Source: Toxoplasma gondii ME49 (Eukaryota > Apicomplexa > Conoidasida > Eucoccidiorida > Sarcocystidae). Taken from it: a DNA stretch of 64,000 bases. The notes under the pieces were generated by a model. That model had not been told where the DNA came from and ran no database searches. It was given only the letters and a program-made list of their open reading frames with translations. Below, piece by piece: positions 1-10,731 of this stretch; position 1 is the stretch's first letter, and each line of letters begins with the position of its first letter. The DNA lies in assembly GCF_000006565.2 (NCBI RefSeq), contig NC_031477.1, forward strand, positions 884,669-948,668, read 5' to 3'. Both the position numbers and the translations under genes were made by a program.

Positions 1-76
1 ACGAACTCGCAGAAGCCCAGGAGGCACCGACTCCCGCGGAGATGGCCGATTCACAAAAGGCGCTTTTTCTCGAGTT

Positions 77-187
77 TCACACTCGGTTCGTTCCCAAGAC
101 CTCCTCAAGAGATCGGTTGGGCGGCTGCGCCAGATACGGAAAGAAACAAAGAGGGAACGGAGACGGACCAAAAACCTCGCGGAAGTT
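77..187 (-). CDS. Probable C-terminal exon of the DHHC palmitoyltransferase
   Basis: Minus-strand frame reading NFREVFG and then a Pro/Phe-rich tail that stops at 77-79. The N-x-x-x-V-F-G string matches the PaCCT motif found after TM4 in DHHC enzymes, so this is very likely the end of the gene whose main exon stops at 933. A pyrimidine-rich tract ends in GGGAG just before AAC at 187 and keeps phase 0 with the donor at 933. The codons just upstream (PFHRG) also resemble the family pattern before PaCCT, so the exon could start earlier or a small exon could be missing. Confidence 0.6.
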   Translation of the reverse strand, partial: NFREVFGPSPFPLCFFPYLAQPPNRSLEEVLGTNRV

Positions 188-715
188 CTCCCGCATGCCC
201 CGGTGGAAAGGCAGGAGCGCAGAGGGACGCGAGGAGCGCAGACACAACAAAAAAAAGCCGACAAGCGACAGATCCCCAGGCTTCACATTGGCCTCAAGAT
301 CCGGAGATGCCCGAGACGCATGCACACACGGAGCGCTACGCGAAGACAAGACAGAAGGCCCGACGTTCGGAACAGCACACAAGGAAGACGACGAGGAAGA
401 GACAGCCTCTGCGGACGGAATATCAGGTGGAGAAGTAGGGTGAGGGCAGGCAGACGCAGTCGACGGGGGAGAGGAGGCCGATCCAGAGGCGACGGAAGCG
501 AGGCTGCGAAGTCTCCGCCGAGTTGCGCAGTTCCGCTGAACACCAACAAGTCGGAAACAGTTTTCCCTGGAGCGCTGTTCTCCCATGATCGCGGAACTGT
601 CAGAAACGTTGTCACCCCAAACAAATCAATTGACACTCCGACATACACGGATATCGAACATCCGCACACACACATGTTGCCACAAGCACCCACCGACAGC
701 CGTGTATATATTCAC

Positions 716-831
716 GATTACTTCTTTATCTATCTATTTATCTACTTATTTATCTGTGTATCTATTTACTTATCTATCCACAACATCTAGGCACATCATG
801 CACTTATACATATATATATATATATATACAC
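716..831. repeat. TATC/TATT tetranucleotide tract and (TA)n microsatellite
   Basis: From about 716 to 785 the plus strand is an imperfect TATC/TATT/TACT repeat, followed at about 808-831 by an uninterrupted TA dinucleotide run. Both lie in the inferred last intron of the DHHC gene (188-932). Simple repeats like this are length-polymorphic; no function is inferred. Confidence 0.9.
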
Positions 832-932
832 GTCTTTGTGGGGCACAGTTGACCTGTGTGATTGTTTGTCTTTGTGGAGGGCTGCTTGTTTCCTTGGTCC
901 TTTTTCACTCGCACGATGGACGGGTTCCTCAC

Positions 933-3608
933 CTGCACTTCAATGGTGGTTTGGTTGCCCATGAGGAGGTAGACGTGGAAGAAGAAGAGAGCAGCGACCG
1001 CGACGCCGACGTTGAGGGCGAGGAGACCGACAAATAAAATCGCTTGTCTGCCCCAGGCCTGCCAGAGCCACCAGGAGGGGTCCAGCCCCCCAAAACTCTC
1101 TGTTTTTCCTTTCTCTCCGTTCCGGTTCTTCGCTATCTGTGCGGCGACGTCTCGCTGGTGCTGAAGCAGCCGGTCGACGACGACGAGAGTGCGGAATCCG
1201 TAGGGGGGGGGTCCCGCCCTTTGTTTCGCAAGGCGTCTTGCGAGTTTGAACGCTTCCCGCGCTGCGTCTTGCACGGCTGTCTGAACGAGAGGAGAAGCTG
1301 CAAGGGTGGGACTCTTCGTCTCTTCTCCTGGCCTGCGCGACTCTTGCTCGCTGCTCTCTTGGCGCGCCAGTTCTTCTCTCAGCGGCGCCTCGTGTCTGGC
1401 CTGAAGCGTCTCTTCCAACTCCGCGACCAGAGCCTGAATCTGCAAGTCGGTGACGGCGTCCGCGAAGTCGCTCTTGTCGCCCTCCGCGACCGACAGGAGG
1501 AAGGAGTAGAACCAGAAGGGCAGGCGGAGAAGACGCGAGAGTGAGAAGAAACTCTCTTCTCTCGTCGTGGGCTGCTTTTCTGCCTCCGTTCGCGGCGAAG
1601 ACGAACTGGCGCGCAGGCTGTCCTGCGCAGACGGCGAAGCGCCTCCGCCAGTCTCCCCTGCATGCAGGGTTTGCCTGCGCCGCACGATGGCAAGCTGCTC
1701 CGAGACGAGTCGAGCGTGGTGCGCGCGGCTCTCGGCGACGACTCGCCGAAAGGCGAAGGCTCCAAACAGCGAGAAGCGCATGACCCAGAGGGTGTGGACG
1801 AGGAGGAGAAACAGGAAGAACAGAAACAGAAAGAAAAAGCGGTAGTTGTGCAAACCTACGCACTGGTTCAGCCACGGACAGTGGTGGTCTTGCTTCAACA
1901 CACACCGATTGCAAATCCGACAGTGGTGCGTCCGCAACGGCTTCGCGCCCCCACACGTGGAACAGAGAGGTACAAGGCGAGAGCACAGGCCCCTGCCATT
2001 TGGAGAATCACTCACAGCTGCACAACCTTCACCTTCTCTGTTCACTCGATTCGAGTGGCTACAGACTTCTGGATCACCCTTCGCGCTCAGGTTCGCACAA
2101 GGTTCTGTTGCAGAGACAGCTGGACGGAGAGACGCGAGCGGAAGGGCAGCAGGCGGGGTCGAGGCAGCCGCCTGCGGATCTCGTGGCGACAGATGACACG
2201 CCAAAGCAGCCTCTTCTCGACCAAGACTGCAAGGGACGCTGTCCTTCTCAACAGACTCCACACCAAAACTTTGATTTGGTTTCTTGCAGGTCCCTTTTCC
2301 GCGCTCCCGGTCGTGACTTTGTGAGGTTGTCGACGCGAGCTCAACAGAGGCGTCAGGCGAGGAAGCTGCAGTCGTCCTGGCAGAAGAGGAAGCGGTCTGT
2401 TGCTCTCGGGGTTCTTCGCGAATAGAACTCGTCTCCTGCCGAAGCGCGCGAAGCGCTAACCTCAGACTTCGCCGAACAGGCTGTCCAGACTGATGAGAAA
2501 GACAGGACGCCGCCCTGCGTCCTCGGGGCTCGGAATCGCCTTTTGCAGACTCGCAGGCAGTCAACGTCTTGTCGGGGACGCACGATGAAGGTGATGAAGA
2601 CGAGGGCGAAAGAACATAGGTGAGAGCCGCTATCTCCATCTTGCCGCTCTCTGCTGAATAGACAAAAACTTCTTCAGTGGCGCCGCCCTCCGCTTCGCGC
2701 TTTGCCGACACGAGCACGGGAGGGCGGCCCGGATCAACTGTGCATGCAAAGTAAAAGTTGTAGAAGACATTAAAAAGCAAAAACAGTCCGACGTAGGTGC
2801 AGAACGGAACTTGAAAAAGGTGGTGACTCGCAGCCTGGACGAAGTGCATCCAGAACGCCAAATATTGCTGATCCAAAGGTGCCTCTTGGAGTCCGGGGAA
2901 CAGCGAGAGCCACGACGTCCCTGAAAAAGAGTTCCCTTCCAAAGATCCGGTCGGTTCAGGAAAGCCAGCAGCTGTCGACGCGTCTGCACTCGCCGAGCGT
3001 CCCGGGTGCTGCGTCTGTTGAGAAGCCCGCAGGTGGACAGGCGGGAGGAGCACCGGAAAGGCGTCTTCGGCGCCAGTGTCCGACACACAAATCGCAGGCT
3101 GCACGTACAGAAAGTAGCAAAGGGTGGCGACGGAGAGGAGCAGAACGGCGAAATACGGCAGAAGCCGGGCGACAAAGCAAAATGTTTTGTTGACAAGTCC
3201 ACAGAAACACGAAAAACCCCTCGAGAAACGACCAGCTGCCCGAGAAACGACCGACGTCGCTCGCGGAGCGCTTGCCTGCTGCGGTGTACATACACCCGCC
3301 GCGACATTCGCACACGCAGTTGACGCGAGGTTTTCCGGCCACGTTTTTTCGCGAGGGCGGTGGCAGCCGGCGGTCTCGGACAACTTCCTGCACTCCCGAT
3401 TTCCCCGAGGCTTCTGAATTGCGCAATGGTGCGGCAGAAAGGCAGAAGGCTCTCGCTCGGCCGCCCGCGACATCTGAGCGACGAAGAAACAACTGCGACA
3501 GAGATCCATGCCTGCAACGCGAAGCACAGCGCTCCGCAGTTTCTGTCTCGCGGCCTTCGCCACGGCGCGGCCCGAAAACCTTTGACCGAAAGCGGTGAAG
3601 AGCACCAT
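933..3608 (-). CDS. DHHC-type protein S-palmitoyltransferase, main exon
   Basis: Integral-membrane enzyme that transfers palmitate to protein cysteines. The reading frame holds TM1 (around LLPYFAVLLLSVATLCYFLY), TM2 followed by the family DPG motif, a zinc-binding Cys-rich domain, the catalytic DHHC (genome 1878-1889, about residue 574 from the first ATG at 3608), TM3, a long loop, TM4 and the family TTxE motif (TTIE, 939-950). Order and spacing fit the four-TM DHHC family. About 240 residues of Ser/Ala/Arg-rich sequence sit between TM2 and the Cys-rich domain, longer than in most family members. The frame stays open upstream of 3608 but without an ATG. The exon ends at 933 in CAG followed by GTGAGG, a good donor, so the frame beyond it to 804 is probably intron. 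Substrate and membrane are not predictable. Confidence 0.9.
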
Positions 3609-5087
3609 CGTCGAGCACTGCTCTCTGTACAGCTTCTCAGTAGTCGAATGCGGAGATGCACAGAAGGCTTGAAAAGGGAGACTGGCGTTCAAGCTTGAAA
3701 ACGATCGTCCAACTCCGATCCACCAACCGCGGTGAATCGGGAGGCATGAAGCAGATACTTTTCGCGGTTCGCCGAGGACGAGACGACCGCTGACTGCGCT
3801 CTTCTTGCAGCGCCGTGCATCACCTACTAGGCTGCACCGCTTTTCGGCGCGGATCTCTGGAGAAGAGAGAGGCGCGATGTGCCGATGGAGAACGAATGAG
3901 GGGATTTTACTTTTCGTCAAGAGAGCTAAACAAGAAGCGAAAACTGTAACGTCAAGACAAAAGGTTCAGCGACTGTCAACTCGCGCCTGGGCTTCCTGTG
4001 TAGCGAGGAACAACGCCGAGAGGACATGTCGGCAGAGGGGTACAGCGTTGGAAATAGTTTTATCACGGCCTCTGGGAGGCGTGTTTAATAGTCGCACATC
4101 TACTTCCTACAGTCTCTGCCGTTTTTCCTTCGATGTCTGCTGCTACCGCGAGGCAGCTGTAAAGAAGGAAGCAGAGCAGAGAAAGAACTTCAGGGAGACA
4201 TGAATGAGCGCGGCAACCGCGGCTAAAGCAACCCATGAGAAGTGCACAGGACAACATGCTGGCTGTCAGGGGGTTTTAGCAAGACGGAAGGACAACAGAA
4301 AAGTAAAAAAAAAGGGAAAGCAGAGATAAAACGAGGAAGGGGTGAAAAAACGCAGGCGCCTCAAGGAGACCCGCCATCCACTCGCGAAAATCTTCGAGAT
4401 TTGCCTATCCCTCTTGTCAAGAATGCGTTTTTCCCGGTGCAAAAGACAGAAAAAAGACCGTTTAGGTCCGATAGGACTCGCTGGGACGTTGAAGCGCATG
4501 AAGAGAGTGCTACAAGCCTTGACAGGCACTACACATTTCCGACAAACCCGGGGTGGAAAAAAATGAAAAGACGCTTCATAAGTTCGAAACACTCCTGAGA
4601 GTCGAACGAAGGAGGAAGACCAGTTTTCTCCCAAAGAACCACGCTTGTCCTGCTCGGCGCCGGCACAGTCACCAGACATAAGAGCGGCTCGGAGAAAAGC
4701 GCGCTCAGATCGAAAAAATCGACGGCGAGAGTCTCCAAAGTTCCGATAGAACTGAGGTCGCCAACGCTTTTAAAGAAAAGAAACTGCGAAATGGATGTGA
4801 GAGCCGCTGGGAAATTCAGAAACGTCGACGTCCGGAGGAGCAGCCACGCGTCGTCGGCACACTCGTGATCGGCCGCCGGACGGATGTTCGTGCAGCTCCA
4901 TATCCTCTAGAGGTTCGGGACGGCTCTCAGACACCCAATTAAGCAAGAGAAAGAAAGGATGAGTCACCTGCAGCGGAAAAGCGGAGAAAAAGTGCGCGAC
5001 GCACGAGCTACTTCGAGCGTCGCGCACGAATCAGCGTTTTCCGAGCCCTTCTTTTCGATTTTTTCAGTGCATGCATGCGCCTAGCAT
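3609..5087. other. Gap with no recognised gene
   Basis: About 1.5 kb upstream of the DHHC gene. Open frames here are short, occur on both strands, and match no family I know. The stretch from 4280 to 4580 is purine-rich with A-runs. It probably holds the DHHC promoter and 5' leader and the 3' end of the next minus-strand gene. Confidence 0.5.
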
Positions 5088-5972
5088 TTAAATCGTCCGC
5101 GAGCATTCTGTAGCTCTCTGCCCTCCGAACTTCTGTCTCGCCTCCCAGATGTGGAGGCGAAGCCTGAAGCCGCCACCTCTGACATCGATGAAGGCGTGAC
5201 TCCAGTCCTGGAAGTCTAAACACACAAAAGCCAGCACACTCAGTTTAGAGAAGCGCAGAGTCATTGGAGAGCGACGAAGTGACCGCTCGCGCTCTCTTTG
5301 TCTTCGCTTCCCTGTTTTCTGCGTCCGCGAGGCTTCTTGAGGAAGGCAACAGCAGCTTTTTCCTGAAGCCAAGCACTGTTGAACACATTCGGCGCGTCTT
5401 GTGCACGCTCCCGAGGGAAAGCCCAGTAGATACGGGGCCAGGAAAGAGCGTTGAGCTCGCGCGTCCTGTCCAGAGACTTTTCTTTTGACTCCGGAAACGT
5501 ATACCCCGAAAAGTGAAATCGGCTTCTGAGTTCTTCTGCAGGCAGCACCGCGCCTGCCTTCTCCCGACAGAGCTTTGAATTTTCACTGTGAAGTCTCTCG
5601 GGTCCTTTTTAAAGGCCGTTCGGAGGTGCTCGAGGGTATCTCAAGGGGGACTCGCAGAAAATTGCAAGTCGCTTGAACACATCCATTTTCAAACTTCCTC
5701 TGTTCATTCACCGTCTAAACGTGTCAACTTGCTTGCAGAGTCCATTCTGTTCCGACATTCTTCTTCAGACTTCTGGACGGAGAGGCACTCTCGGGCTTCA
5801 CGTACCTCACCGCAAACAGATTCTTCTCGTCCGTCTCTAAAAACTCGTTCTCTCCGTCTTCATTGTTTTCTTCCACGTCTCCCGGCTGCCAAGCGGGGAA
5901 CATCCCCCCCGAGGTCTCGCGCAGCGACTTCTCATCGCTTTCTCGGTCCCTCTGTTCTGCTGGGCTAGACAT
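5088..5972 (-). CDS. Small unknown protein, multi-exon
   Basis: Exon 1 plausibly runs from ATG 5972 to 5811 (54 codons, acidic: MSSPAEQ...DEKNLFA) and ends at a GTGAGG donor. A second clearly protein-like frame lies at about 5545-5260 (ELNALSWPRIYWAFPRE, then NVFNSAWLQEKAAVAFLKK). A third, at about 5210-5088, follows a TTTGTGTGTTTAG acceptor and reads DFQDWSHAFIDV to a stop. I could not fit all phases, so exon limits are approximate. Aromatic- and Lys-rich residues give it the look of a small organellar or ribonucleoprotein-type protein, but no family is recognised. It is divergent from the TFIIH gene, with 211 bp between the two ATGs. Confidence 0.5.
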
Positions 5973-6183
5973 CCCTTTTTCGTTGCATGCTTCCCCGTGT
6001 CCCGGACTCTCTCCCTCTCGTCTGGACACCCGTTCTCTCTTTGCCGGTGTCCTCTCCTGTTTTCGTTCTCTCTTTGTCTTTGTTAGCTGTTCCTCCAGCA
6101 CTCCTGCGAGGTCTCGCGCTTGTTTCGAGACCAGCTTCAATCCCTCTCTGGCCCTGCCGTCTTTCCTGTTTCGGTTCCCTTCA

Positions 6184-9100
6184 ATGCAGCCGCCTGACCC
6201 TCCGCCTGGAGACTCTCCCCTCGCGTCTCCTGCTTCTGCCTCTTCTGCTCTCCACCGGGCGTCTGGGGATGCACCCGCAGGCGACGCTCCAGACGTCGCT
6301 GCTCGGGAAGCGGCGTTGTCGCTCTCATCTGGAAGCGCCTCGCCACCTCCGTTGACTTCAGGACCGAGCTGCCTTCTTCCGGTGGGGACGCGCGTGATGC
6401 AAGAGCAGCCTGTCTCACCCTCTGCGTGTCTCTCTTCCTCGCAAGAGCCTCCCGCGTCTCCCCACAGCCACAGGCCTGCTGCGCCTTCTGCAGGCCCCGA
6501 TGAGCATGCAGTGGAGTCTGGGGAGTCTGGAGGTCGGCGAAAGCCTTCGAATCAGGCCTCGATCTGTGCCTCTCTGAAGCCGGAAACGCCAGGCGCAGCT
6601 GCGAGTCTCTCCATGTGCGACGCAGCCGTGGTGATCGTCGTGGATTTAAATAGACATTTCTGGAGAAATCGACACCTTGCCTTCTGCAGAGACGAGGCGA
6701 AGAAGGGCAGAGGCGCCGGCGAGGAGGAGCAACCGCTCCTCGCCTTCCTGCACGTCCTCGAGTGTACGTTGCGAAGCTTCCGAAGGCCGAGAAAGACTGC
6801 GCATGCATCGCTAGAAAACTCGGAGCCACAGAGTGGCGAGACTCGGAACGGGGGCGGGTCTCGAATCACAGGAGAGGGCCTAGCGCATGGACCGCGAAAC
6901 GCGTTGCAGGAAACTCCTAACTTTGCCCACAGAAGCAGACGACATGGTGTAGCAGAAGTGCACGCGCATGCACCTGGCGTTGACAGATGCATGGACTGGA
7001 GAAGATGTCAGGCAGCAGATAAACGTTAAACGTCGTCTTGGCTACGGAAGAGTCGTCAGTCACATCTGTTGCGTGACTGGAAGAAAGCGAAAAGGTTCGG
7101 AAATCTCTGCAGCACTCGCCGCTGAGGGATTTCTGTCGAACATCTTTTCATCACCGACAGCCGGGCGCCGGTCCCGTTCAACGCTTTGGAGTTAAAGGGA
7201 CAAGACAGTTGTTCAGGTTGAGTCGAGAAGCCCCGTTCCTCACTCGGTCACATGCCCCAGCCTCTTGTAGTTTCCTTCGCTTTGTTATTTGGACTTTTCT
7301 TCAGGTGCGCTCTGCGGCTTCGTCCGCGCTCTGACGCTTCTCACGCCCTGCAGTGAAGTGGCTGTGGTTGGAATGAACGAACGAACCAGGTAACTCCACT
7401 TTGTCTCTTCTTGCTTCTTGGCGCTTCTTTTCTCCGGCGGCGCTTGATCCTTCCCCGCCCTCTGGTGTTTCCTCTGCGAACCGCGCCGCGCGATGTTCGT
7501 TTTCTGAAGTCGCTGCATGCCTTGTGGGGGCGGGGCGTTTTTTCTGGGGAGTGTCTGCGAGGCGTTGGACTTCCGGTGGGACCTCGAAGGTCTTAGGTTC
7601 TCCCAACTCCCAGGCATGCCCCGTTGACACCATGGCTTCGAGAGCCCTCAGTACACCTGCGAGTCTGTTCCGGGCGCAGTTCCCCGTTTGTTTTGATGCG
7701 CGCGTGGAGTTCTCTCGCCTCTCGAAAAACTGGGACCTGTTTTTTCGCATGGCTCGCCTGCATGCGTTCCGTCTCTGCAGCGCTGTGTTAGTGGCGGGCC
7801 GCGTGCCGAATTTGCTGGTGGAGGCGGCTGGACTCGGCGGCTTCTTTTCCACCATGATGGCGCGCGTTGCTCAGTTCGCCGCAGGTCTCCCTCTATCTCT
7901 GGGTCCTCCATGCCGGGGCTCGACATCTGTGGAGACCGAGGAACGAAGCGCTTCTTTGGATCGACGCCCGCGTCTAGGTCAGCGTGATTGTTCGGTCAAA
8001 AAGGAAGGGGACCTCCCCCCAGACGACGCTCGGACTTGGGGGGCATTCGTGCGAAAGGGATTTTCGGCTTGCATGCTTGAGAGAAGAGGGTTTCAAGCGT
8101 GCATTCCTCACCTCTGGATCAGGAGGTGGTGACTACCGAGTCAGACACGGGGAGGGTGGAACGCCGCGCATCCCGCCGGTGTTTCGCGGGTCTGCAGAAA
8201 TGCCAAGGGACTTTCTCGGCAGAGTGGAGCAAGTTTGGTGCACTTGCTGGTTGTGCTCCACCTCTCGTTTTGGCGGACGCAAGAGGCTGTGCGTCGTGCC
8301 CCGGAACTGTGTGTATCCTAAGACACCTCGTTTTTCCATGAAAGCCATCTTCGACGTGAACTCCCAGGTCTCTCCGCACTCGCCTGACATCGACGGGAAC
8401 TCCTGTTTCGAACGTAAACTATCTCAATACGCTAGTCAGCCGAAAGCGTATTCTTCCACCAGATTTCATGGAGAGACTTCGCCCTCGGTTTTGCTGCGCT
8501 GTGTCCAGACGGCTCGGACCAAGTCAAGAGAGTCAAGACTGAGCGAGCTGAGGCGGACTGCTCTGTCCGGGTCAAGACAGAAAATCTCGAGAGCGCGAAA
8601 AGAGCAGCGCCCGCCGATGGACTCGCAGGCCGCAGTCGCTGGGACGCTGCCCCGCGGCCAACGACTGCCTGCGGCGAAGACTCGATGCTGGCGGGGGCTC
8701 TATCCCTCGCGCTGTGTTGTAAGACGTCCTACCGGGCTCGTCTCCTGGCACGCTAATTAACTGAGTTTTTCATTTTTATCGCTGAGTCGCTTCCACGCCT
8801 CTCGCGGAAAGCGTGTGCCGGACCTGCGTGAATATTACTGCATGCGTTGCAATTCCTAAAGTCATGAGAAGAGCAAAAGAAAGGGCAGCTCATATTTCTG
8901 CCAGTCGTGTGGAGTCTTGTGACTTTATTGGGAACGCGTTGAAGGAGGCTCAAATTCCAAGGAGCGGGTTTTGTGTCGCCCTCACAGACTGCGGATGCCT
9001 GGCTGCGTACCTCTGCAGGCCTCAACAAGGTTTCCAAAAGGAGTGCGAGGACGCCGGAGCGACGAGTTCTCATCCTCGACGGGTCTCTTGATCGTTCCTA

Positions 9101-10731
9101 TTCGTCGCAGTACATGCCGCTGATGAATCTGGCCTTTGCCGCAGCCAAAGGAGTGCGTACACGTGTGCTTCGCATTTGCCTGAAAGGGCAGAAAACTTTG
9201 TTTCTTTGGGAGAGACGCGCGGTGCGACGTCCTAGAAGCTGCTCGTTTTAGACACGAAGAAAGAAGCAGAGAGAGAGAGACAGAGATGATGCACACTTTG
9301 TTGCCAGAGTTCGGGAGAATCTCCATTCGACTGCCTCTGTTGCCTCGATGCTGAGAAGCTTTGGCGAAGCAGGGCTGCTCGTGATTCCTTCTCCAATAAG
9401 TTATGACCTGTGCCGCTGCGACAGAGTGTTACGGTCTGCTTTTGCGTTTCTAGATCGTCTGGCATCTAGAAACGCAGCGGCAGTTTCTCGCCTTCTCGGA
9501 ACTGGGGAACGGGTGCTTGAGCTACATCGTTGACTTTTCACGGGACGAAAGTTTCACCGAGATTTGTCTCGCAGGATCCGTGAGTCGGCGTCGAGTGTGC
9601 TGCTCTTGTGCTTGCAGAATATCGTCATCGACTGCTGTGCGCTGAGCACAAACCCTTCTGTAAGTCCTTCGTGACAGTGCCGGCGAATGTGCGTGCCAGT
9701 GGGATCAAGGGATCCGTCGCATCGCTGTCTCCACGTAGGAGGCTGTAGAGATATCGCCAAGTGTGTTCGTCTTCGAGCCTCGCTTTGGAATGTCTTGCCT
9801 CTGTCAGTGTAGGCAGACGCGTCCGGCGTCATCTGCGGTTCCGAAGAGCACTTCCGGTGGTGAAAATAGGAAAACAGGAGAGCGTCTTGTGGAGATTGAC
9901 GAGACGATACCGGAAGAGGCCTAGGTCGCCAGGAGGGCCACAGGGAGAGTAACGGACTTCGAAGGGAGAGCGTGCATCGTTTTCTGTACGGCAACAGCGA
10001 TGCATTCGAGTGATTGTGTTCGTTTCTATGCAGACGATTCCGGAACAACTGTGTGATATCTCACGCGGTGTGCACCTAAAGTTCGCGCAGGCTGCTCCTT
10101 CGGCCTCTACGAGCGGCAGTGCTAGTCTTGACGGCGGCCTGGCGCTTCTTCAGTTGCTTCTCTTTTGGATTTTTCCGTCGATGTCTTTGCGGCCTGCCAT
10201 TGCTGCCCTCTCTGTGCACCGGGGACGGAGCAACACGGCCGTTTGCTTTTGCCACCACAAGCCCGTTGAGGTCTGCTGCATCTGCTCCTGCTGTCTCGCA
10301 AGTAGGCTATCGAAAATCACTGGCGCTGCCACGCCGGTGTCTAGGGTGGCGACAAACAAGGTCTCTAAAACCCCAGATATTCCGCGCGCGACGTTTGCTC
10401 CAGCCTGTCTGCGACTTGCTCTGTCCTCCACTCGTCGGCGGTGAGGCGCCTCAGGAGGCACTCTGAGCAAAATATTCTGATTCTGGAGAACCTGGCAATG
10501 CGGAGAGAAGCGGCCATATTGGCTCCACGCGCGGTTGTGGACAACAGGCACGTCCACCCGGGTTTGGGTCACTCCGTAAACTGGCGTGATTTCGTCAGTC
10601 GAAAGTGGAGGCAAATGAGTGAATTTGTGTTCATGCTCGTACACATGTGTGTATCTTCTCCCGCAGTATACTGCTCCGAAAAGGACGCACAGACGGGCAA
10701 AGAGAGAATCTCCTGCGACGTGTGCAAGTGA
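6184..10731 (+). CDS. TFIIH subunit p34/Tfb4 (GTF2H3), multi-exon
   Basis: Core subunit of transcription/repair factor TFIIH, in the nucleus. Exons that splice in phase: 6184-6763 (AVVIVVDLNRHFW, then FLHVLE), 7305-7389 (GFVRALTLLTPCSEVAVVGM), 8463-8718 (ending SMLAGALSLALC), 9019-9152 (RRVLILDGSLD, then QYMPLMNLAFAAAK), 9618-9659 (NIVIDCCAL), 10034-10301 (LCDISRGVHLK, ALLQLLLFWIFP, VCFCHHKPVEVCCICSCCLA) and 10667-10731 (IYCSEK, ISCDVCK). The blocks follow Tfb4 order: vWA-like domain, then C-terminal Cys-rich zinc finger. One or more exons between 7390 and 8462 are unresolved because phase requires them. The N-terminus carries about 140 Pro/Ser/Ala-rich residues before the vWA strand, so the start is uncertain. 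The end could be the TGA at 10729 or a further exon, since the stop overlaps a GTGAGT donor. Confidence 0.85.
9256..9290. repeat. GA-rich simple repeat in a TFIIH-gene intron
   Basis: Purine-only stretch dominated by GA dinucleotides between the exons ending at 9152 and starting at 9618 of the Tfb4 gene. Confidence 0.7.

Noticed and set aside
940..1986. Minus-strand frame of about 350 codons overlapping the DHHC exon
   Set aside because: Frame-shifted shadow of the DHHC reading frame; no family features and very Arg-rich.
5068..5078. TGCATGC-type motif (binding site class of some ApiAP2 factors)
   Set aside because: The motif recurs by chance in GC-rich coccidian DNA, and this copy lies at the 3' side of a gene, not in a clear promoter.
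7301..8132. Overlapping long frames on both strands in the Tfb4 gene
   Set aside because: They span the unresolved intron/exon region of Tfb4. Neither gives Tfb4-like motifs in a linked phase, and the minus frame looks like a GC-rich chance ORF.
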